From UBA9732 sp963649615 (GTDB lineage: Bacteria > Spirochaetota > Spirochaetia > Sphaerochaetales > Sphaerochaetaceae), in the NCBI GenBank assembly GCA_963649615.1, contig CAVJIN010000003.1:7212-71211 (forward strand): 64,000 bases of DNA, given 5' to 3'. Shown here in pieces: positions 60,028 to 64,000 of the stretch. Under the pieces are notes generated by a model that was not told where the DNA came from, did no database searches, and saw only the letters and a list, made by a program, of their open reading frames with translations. The position numbers and the translations under genes are program-made. Positions within the stretch are counted from its first letter, which is position 1, and each line of letters begins with the position of its first letter.

Positions 60028-60111
60028 AAGTCTACTTTTTTGGGCAAAAAAGGGTCAAAAAAGTAGACTTGTATACCTAAACGGCCTAAAAAAGGCTCTT
60101 TAAGTAGACTT
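60028..60111. promoter_or_regulatory. Three AAGTAGACTT boxes between divergent genes
   Basis: AAGTCTACTTTTTTG (60028-60042) and its exact reverse complement (60056-60070) form a 15-bp inverted repeat with a 13-base gap; a third AAGTAGACTT lies at 60102-60111. The spacer separates the DUF3842 gene from a membrane protein gene. It could be an operator array, or the long repeat may act as a hairpin. Confidence 0.5.
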
Positions 60112-60163
60112 TTCAAATTTTACAAGTTAGAGTAAACTAACTAAAAACGATAGGAGTCAAGTA

Positions 60164-60652
60164 ATGAAATGGATTATTCTAGTTTTATTCTATTTTTTAT
60201 ATTGGGGAATGTGCGTTCTAGGTACAGGAACTGACAAGAAAAATCTTATTGGATTACGATCATATCCGGAAACTGTGCAGTCACTCGTTAGAAAAAGACT
60301 TTCAAGTGAAGCTCCAAAGGAAAAATCCATCGCTTCAATTTTGTTGAGCAATTTGGTTTTCTTTACCCTTTTGTTTTCTATCCTTGGATTTGTTTTCAAG
60401 AAAAGCCTCGCCTTTGACAGCTATCTTTCCGCCTTCTGGTATTTTCTCCTATTTGGAGAAGGGTTAGGAGTCTTTGATCTTCTCATCATTGACCTTCTTT
60501 GGTGGCGCAATACAAAACGCATACGTTTCTCTTTCCTTCCAGAAAAAGCCCCCTATCAGAACCCTTCCAAACATATTGACTCTTTTCTTCGTGGCATTCC
60601 GCTATTTGTAGCCGTTGCTGCCCTAAGCGCAGGCATAGTTACCCTGATTTAA
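60164..60652 (+). CDS. Small integral membrane protein, unknown
   Basis: A 162-residue protein with about four membrane helices (MKWIILVLFYFLYWGMCVL, then two in the middle, then a C-terminal one). A polar loop (about 22-65) contains GTDKKNLIGLRSYPETVQSLV. No known family is recognised. ATG 60164 has AGGAG 8 bases upstream. A transglutaminase-like gene follows 15 bases later, so the pair is cotranscribed. Confidence 0.6.
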   Translation: MKWIILVLFYFLYWGMCVLGTGTDKKNLIGLRSYPETVQSLVRKRLSSEAPKEKSIASILLSNLVFFTLLFSILGFVFKKSLAFDSYLSAFWYFLLFGEGLGVFDLLIIDLLWWRNTKRIRFSFLPEKAPYQNPSKHIDSFLRGIPLFVAVAALSAGIVTLI

Positions 60653-60667
60653 GAGGAATTCATCTGC

Positions 60668-61366
60668 ATGAATAAATACTTAGCAGAAACAGAGATGCTG
60701 AATTTTTCAAATCCAGCAATACAAAAACTCATTGAGGAACGTCAGTGGCGAAATTTAGAGGAATCTAAACGTATAAAAGCTATCTATAACTATGTTCGAG
60801 ATGAGATATTATTCGGATACAATACCAATGATAATATTCCTGCATCCAAAGTACTTGCAGACGGCTATGGGCAATGCAACACAAAAGGAACTCTATTCAT
60901 GGCACTATTGCGAGGTTGTAACATTCCTTGTCGTATTCATGGCTTTACAATAGATAAAAAACTCCAAAAAGGGGCAATGACAGGGCTTGTGTATGTACTT
61001 GCACCCAAAAATGTTTTCCATAGTTGGGTTGAAGTATATTTAGACGGTGTGTGGTATGAACTAGAAGCGTTTATTTTGGATAAACCTTACTTAACTAGAT
61101 TGCAGATCTTGAACCCCAATTGCACGGGAGCCTTTTGTGGTTACGGCGTGGCTGTGCCGGATTTTCGCCACCCCATAATTGATTTTGACCGCAACAATAC
61201 CTATATTCAAAGCGAAGGAATAAACCAGGACTTTGGTGTGTATGACAACCCTGACGAACTTCTTAAAGAGCATCATCAAGAGATATCACCGCTTAAAGCC
61301 TTTGTGTACCGGAACTTTGGCAGACATCTAATGAATGCAAATGTACAAAAAATTAGAAATAACTGA
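60668..61366 (+). CDS. Transglutaminase-like cysteine protein
   Basis: A 232-residue cytoplasmic protein. The catalytic-type triad is visible: cysteine in DGYGQCNTKGTLFMAL (about residue 62), histidine in VFHSWVEVYLDG (about 120), and aspartate in LEAFILD (about 140). Family members can be proteases, amidases or cross-linking enzymes; the physiological role here is unknown. It is coupled to the small membrane protein upstream. Confidence 0.78.
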   Translation: MNKYLAETEMLNFSNPAIQKLIEERQWRNLEESKRIKAIYNYVRDEILFGYNTNDNIPASKVLADGYGQCNTKGTLFMALLRGCNIPCRIHGFTIDKKLQKGAMTGLVYVLAPKNVFHSWVEVYLDGVWYELEAFILDKPYLTRLQILNPNCTGAFCGYGVAVPDFRHPIIDFDRNNTYIQSEGINQDFGVYDNPDELLKEHHQEISPLKAFVYRNFGRHLMNANVQKIRNN

Positions 61367-61442
61367 TATTCTGTCATAAAAAGGAAGAATTGCGAATGTT
61401 TGAAAGCATTCCAAGAAGCAAACACTCTCTCGTCTCTTGTTT

Positions 61443-61838
61443 CTATTGAATTTTTCTAATAACATCCTCAACTTTGGCTATTGTTTCATCCACTTGTCGT
61501 GAGGCATCACTAAGCCTACTTTGAACTATAACGTCTGCGAAGAAATTATCCATCACATCAAACACTGTCAAAAAGCTTCCAATATCGATATCTAAAAAAT
61601 ATGAAAGATCCTTAAGTTCACGACTGAATATCTGTAGGTCATACCTTGCTCTTGAAAGTGCCTGTCTGGCGTTGTCTATTTTGCAATGCTTAAGAACGGA
61701 AACAAAAGTACCACCACCTAACAAATCCCACCATCCAAGACCTTTAGCTGTTGATAGGTGCCTCTGTGCTTCACTTAAAGAGTTTAAAGCTCTATACCCG
61801 GCATCAAGGGCCTCTTTCTTTTCTTTGTCGTAATCCAT
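61443..61838 (-). CDS. Conserved hypothetical helical protein
   Basis: A 131-residue soluble protein, predicted all helical. The block GLGWWDLLGGGTFVSVLKH followed by NARQALSRARYDLQIFSREL looks well conserved among gut anaerobes, but the function is not known. It stands alone on the minus strand with short flanking spacers. No signal peptide or membrane helix. Confidence 0.6.
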   Translation of the reverse strand: MDYDKEKKEALDAGYRALNSLSEAQRHLSTAKGLGWWDLLGGGTFVSVLKHCKIDNARQALSRARYDLQIFSRELKDLSYFLDIDIGSFLTVFDVMDNFFADVIVQSRLSDASRQVDETIAKVEDVIRKIQ

Positions 61839-61979
61839 GATAAAATATTAACACTTAATTTCAATTTCGCAAAATCCCCAAAAGATATAAGACTATCGTG
61901 GTAGCCTTTCATCCATAGCATCCTATTACAAACAATAAATAAGCTCTCCCCTCTTTATGTCTCCAAGGTTATAGTAACG

Positions 61980-62756
61980 TCATCCCAAAGCTACATCTAA
62001 AGCCATCATAAGGCTAAAACCAACAGAAAAGAAAACTGTGCCAATATTTGAATGCTCTCCTTGTGACATTTCTGGTATAAGTTCTTCTACCACAACATAA
62101 ATCATAGCTCCAGCAGCAAAACTTAACAAATATGGCAAAGCTGGAATAATGAAATGAGCAAAAAGAATTGTCAAAACAGCTGCAATTGGCTCCACAACGC
62201 CAGACAGAACTCCACCAAGAAACGCTCTACCTTTTTTCTGTCCCTCAGCCTTTAGGGGCATAGAAATAATTGCTCCTTCAGGAAAGTTTTGAATTGCAAT
62301 TCCAAGAGACAAAGCAAGTGCACTTGCTGCAGTAATTTGCGTGTTCCTAGACAAGAATCCTGCATACAATACACCAACAGCCATCCCTTCTGGAATATTA
62401 TGAAGGGTCACAGCCAAAACCATCATTGTTGTACGACTCAAATTACTACGCGGACCTTCCGTTTCATCACTTCCAACATGAAGGTGAGGAATAACATGGT
62501 CAAGGATAAGCAAAAACAAAACACCAAGCCAAAAACCAATAAAGGCCGGTAAAAAAGATAACTTTCCCATGTCCTCTGATTGCTCAATAGCTGGAATAAT
62601 AAGACTCCAAATAGAAGCTGCAACCATCACTCCTGCGGCAAACCCAGCAAGAGAGCGTTGAACCAAGTCCCCAAGAGTTTTTTTCATAAAGAAAACGCAA
62701 GCGGCACCAGCTACAGTACCTAAAAATGGAATAAGTAAACCCCAAAATGTCTCCAC
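61980..62756 (-). CDS. ZIP-family metal transporter, GufA type
   Basis: A 258-residue membrane protein with eight segments. The metal-site motifs are HNIPEGMAVG and QNFPEGAIIS (the first position of the second site is glutamine), characteristic of the GufA subgroup. It also has the loop DHVIPHLHVG. It is not close in sequence to the ZIP protein at 42052-42804, which has HNV motifs at both sites, so the two probably carry different metals or work under different conditions. Confidence 0.88.
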   Translation of the reverse strand: METFWGLLIPFLGTVAGAACVFFMKKTLGDLVQRSLAGFAAGVMVAASIWSLIIPAIEQSEDMGKLSFLPAFIGFWLGVLFLLILDHVIPHLHVGSDETEGPRSNLSRTTMMVLAVTLHNIPEGMAVGVLYAGFLSRNTQITAASALALSLGIAIQNFPEGAIISMPLKAEGQKKGRAFLGGVLSGVVEPIAAVLTILFAHFIIPALPYLLSFAAGAMIYVVVEELIPEMSQGEHSNIGTVFFSVGFSLMMALDVALG

Positions 62757-63036
62757 CTCAATCTCCTTAATACACTACTTTCTTCCCAATTATAGCATGC
62801 CTTTTTCTAATAGACTGCTCTATTTAGTATCCGATTTTTTTGTAATCGCAATAAAAGTCCCAAATCTGTTTCAACTGTTTACCAATCTGTTTGGGACGTT
62901 CTTGACGTTCTTGACGTTCTTGACGTTCTNNNCGTTCTTGACGTTCTAGGGGTGTGGCCCATGAACGAAACTAAACAGTAATGGTTGTATAATGGCGTCA
63001 GGTGTGGTATTGAGGATAAATTGCGATGAGTTTGTG
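62757..63036. other. Gene-free spacer with hairpin and tandem repeats
   Basis: No supported gene. Inverted repeat GTCCCAAA (62857-62864) with TTTGGGAC (62890-62897) encloses two AATCTGTTT copies; it runs directly into a GACGTTCTT tandem array that contains the three N bases. The remainder shows no clear promoter for the ZIP gene. Confidence 0.6.
62895..62948. repeat. Six tandem GACGTTCTT units with an assembly gap
   Basis: Nine-base units at 62895, 62904, 62913, 62922, 62931 and 62940; N bases at 62930-62932 fall across units four and five. The unit's own register would put TGA there. Copy number in the real genome may be different. Confidence 0.85.
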
Positions 63037-63086
63037 TTGAAAAAATCTTCTTTTTTGTGTAGATTCCTAATTGATAGTAGTTATCA
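63037..63086 (+). promoter_or_regulatory. Promoter and Fur/PerR-like box before the rubredoxin gene
   Basis: TTGAAA (63037-63042), 17-base spacer, TAGATT (63060-63065). The predicted start falls at the beginning of TGATAGTAGTTATCA (63072-63086), which matches the Fur-family 7-1-7 consensus TGATAATNATTATCA at all but two positions. A metal- or peroxide-responsive repressor would block transcription here. Confidence 0.6.
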
Positions 63087-63110
63087 TTAAGATGTTAAAG
63101 GTGGGAATTT

Positions 63111-63788
63111 ATGGAAAAAATAATGAAAAGTACACTTGAGAGCACAGTTAGCAGAACAGTTGACAGGAAGGCCTTACACAACATCACTTATGGTCTTTTT
63201 GTTCTTAGTTCAAGGAGCAAAGAGAAAGATAATGCCTGTATTACCAACACTCTTTGCCAAGTAGCGGAGAGCCCACTTTTGGTTTCAATTGCTGTAAATA
63301 AGAGTAATTACACCAATGAATTAATTCAAGAGTCCGGAATCTTTAATGTTAGCATAATAAGCACTTCTGCAAAGATGGATCTATTTAAGAGATTTGGTTT
63401 TGTAAGCGGAAGGGATGTTGATAAGTTTGAAGATTATGAGAACATCAAAAGAGCCAGCAATGGTGTCTTCTACATAACTGAAAACACTTGTAGCTTTCTA
63501 AGTGCCTCTGTTGTACAAACTGTGGATGTAGGAAGCCACTGGCTTTATATTGCGCAAGTTACTGAAGCAAAGAAGCTTAGTGCAGAGACTCCGTGTTCGT
63601 ATTCTTTTTATCTTTCAAATATTAAGGGCTCAAGTATTGGAGCTAAGAATGACCAAGAGACAAAAACCGAGAAGAAGGCTACATGGGTTTGCAAGATTTG
63701 TGGCTACGTGTATGAAGGTGATCCATTACCAGCCGATTTTATCTGCCCCATTTGCAAGCACGGGGCAGGAGACTTTGAACGAGAATGA
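63111..63788 (+). CDS. Flavin reductase-rubredoxin fusion (high-molecular-weight rubredoxin)
   Basis: The first about 165 residues form a flavin-reductase-like FMN-binding domain (NITYGLFVLSSRS, CQVAESPLLVSIAVNKSNYT); after a charged linker comes a rubredoxin domain (about 180-225) with CKICGYVYEGDP and CPICKHG, holding iron by four cysteines. Such Hrb proteins pass electrons from NAD(P)H to oxygen- or peroxide-reducing flavodiiron proteins in anaerobes, so a role in oxygen defence is likely. The 225 residues begin at ATG 63111 with AAAGGTGG upstream. A Fur-family box covers the promoter. Confidence 0.88.
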   Translation: MEKIMKSTLESTVSRTVDRKALHNITYGLFVLSSRSKEKDNACITNTLCQVAESPLLVSIAVNKSNYTNELIQESGIFNVSIISTSAKMDLFKRFGFVSGRDVDKFEDYENIKRASNGVFYITENTCSFLSASVVQTVDVGSHWLYIAQVTEAKKLSAETPCSYSFYLSNIKGSSIGAKNDQETKTEKKATWVCKICGYVYEGDPLPADFICPICKHGAGDFERE

Positions 63789-63842
63789 TGGTCTGCTCTT
63801 ATATAGATTGCCCAACAACCATTGGTAGATAGGTGTTACTTA

Positions 63843-64000
63843 TTATGGAGCTAGAGCAGTCAAAGGAATAACAAAAACGCCATCAGGTCTTTGGTAAGCA
63901 GCACTGGACATTCCACATAAAACACAAAGCATTTTGGGCATCTTACCATTAGTTTCTTCTTGAATGCTCTTCTTTATCTTTATCACTTTCTCAATTTTTT
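63843..64000 (-). CDS. C-terminal fragment of a minus-strand gene cut by the window edge
   Basis: An open minus-strand frame enters from base 64000 and stops at TAA (63845-63843); 51 residues are visible. It ends with KMLCVLCGMSSAAYQR followed by DGVFVIPLTALAP. This ending resembles the C-terminus of DUF4143/AAA_14-type putative ATPases, though from so short a piece the family is uncertain. It converges with the rubredoxin fusion gene. Confidence 0.45.
   Translation of the reverse strand, partial: KIEKVIKIKKSIQEETNGKMPKMLCVLCGMSSAAYQRPDGVFVIPLTALAP

Noticed and set aside
60056..60070. Inverted repeat as an intrinsic terminator for znu/DUF3842
   Set aside because: It lies upstream of the DUF3842 start, not after a gene, and a third box copy argues for an operator instead.
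61396..61449. 17-codon frame after the transglutaminase gene
   Set aside because: The ribosome site is weak, it overlaps the next gene end, and it has no supporting context.
62895..62948. CRISPR-like array
   Set aside because: Units are 9 bp, contiguous and without spacers, and no cas genes are near.

Overview
The window looks like chromosomal DNA of a host-associated, fermentative spirochaete of the Treponema type. The evidence is gene content: a PheT of the archaeal/spirochaetal type, a long serine hydroxymethyltransferase, split glycine-decarboxylase subunits, a sodium-pumping oxaloacetate decarboxylase (oadGAB), lipoproteins and barrel-like outer-membrane proteins, and an AT-leaning base composition. 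This is inference from families, not a database match. Three N bases at 62930-62932 show that the sequence comes from a draft assembly.

Layout. 1-2650: end of pheT overlapping pdhA-pdhB. 2670-6904: an AlaX editing protein, a treponeme-type hypothetical, a proline/aspartate leader peptide ahead of mgtE, and a membrane protein. 7000-11146: tRNA-Cys with terminator, then (minus strand) mrp, a NUDIX hydrolase and a GH36 alpha-galactosidase. 11351-15101: oadG-oadA-oadB and a terminator; OadA carries two nearly identical biotinyl domains. 15118-19029: a minus-strand glycan cluster (Gfo/Idh dehydrogenase, FG-GAP propeller protein, SGNH esterase). 19081-22685: rnd, dCMP deaminase, and tdh-kbl (threonine to glycine) divergent from an XRE-cupin regulator. 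22815-27951: the regulator, prfA, prmC, rsh, rpiB. 27955-37459: a long minus-strand run: a 43-residue basic protein, glyA-gcvH-gcvPA-gcvPB, dihydropyrimidinase, a HAD-cytidine deaminase fusion, a phospholipase-D-like lipoprotein and two exported barrel-like proteins. 37622-45544: infA, a cysteine desulfidase-like enzyme, an outer-membrane protein/lipoprotein pair, a ZIP transporter, an MFS transporter, a sugar-ABC ATPase and a DUF2188 protein. 45654-55774: two ABC importers for peptides (oppBCDF-oppA) and amino acids (glnHP-glnQ) with a glycerophosphodiesterase between them. 56013-64000: Ste24-type protease, znuCBA, DUF3842, a membrane protein with a transglutaminase-like protein, a second ZIP transporter, and a flavin reductase-rubredoxin fusion under a Fur-like box.

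How it fits together. The cell appears to live on peptides, amino acids and plant-type sugars: imported peptides and threonine feed glycine, serine and one-carbon metabolism (opp, tdh-kbl, gcv, glyA), decarboxylation of C4 acids drives a sodium gradient (oad), and metal supply (mgtE, znu, two ZIPs) is controlled locally.

Most notable: (i) a 28-codon leader with a DPDPVP core in front of mgtE, resembling the enterobacterial MgtL magnesium-sensing leader, within an RNA that can form two mutually exclusive Shine-Dalgarno-blocking helices; (ii) an OppA whose C-terminal segment has moved to the N-terminus, a circular permutation; (iii) a similarly permuted binding domain in the amino-acid importer, whose ATPase has an extra histidine-kinase-like ATPase tail; (iv) a 141-bp perfect duplication within oadA. 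No CRISPR array, insertion sequence or prophage was seen.
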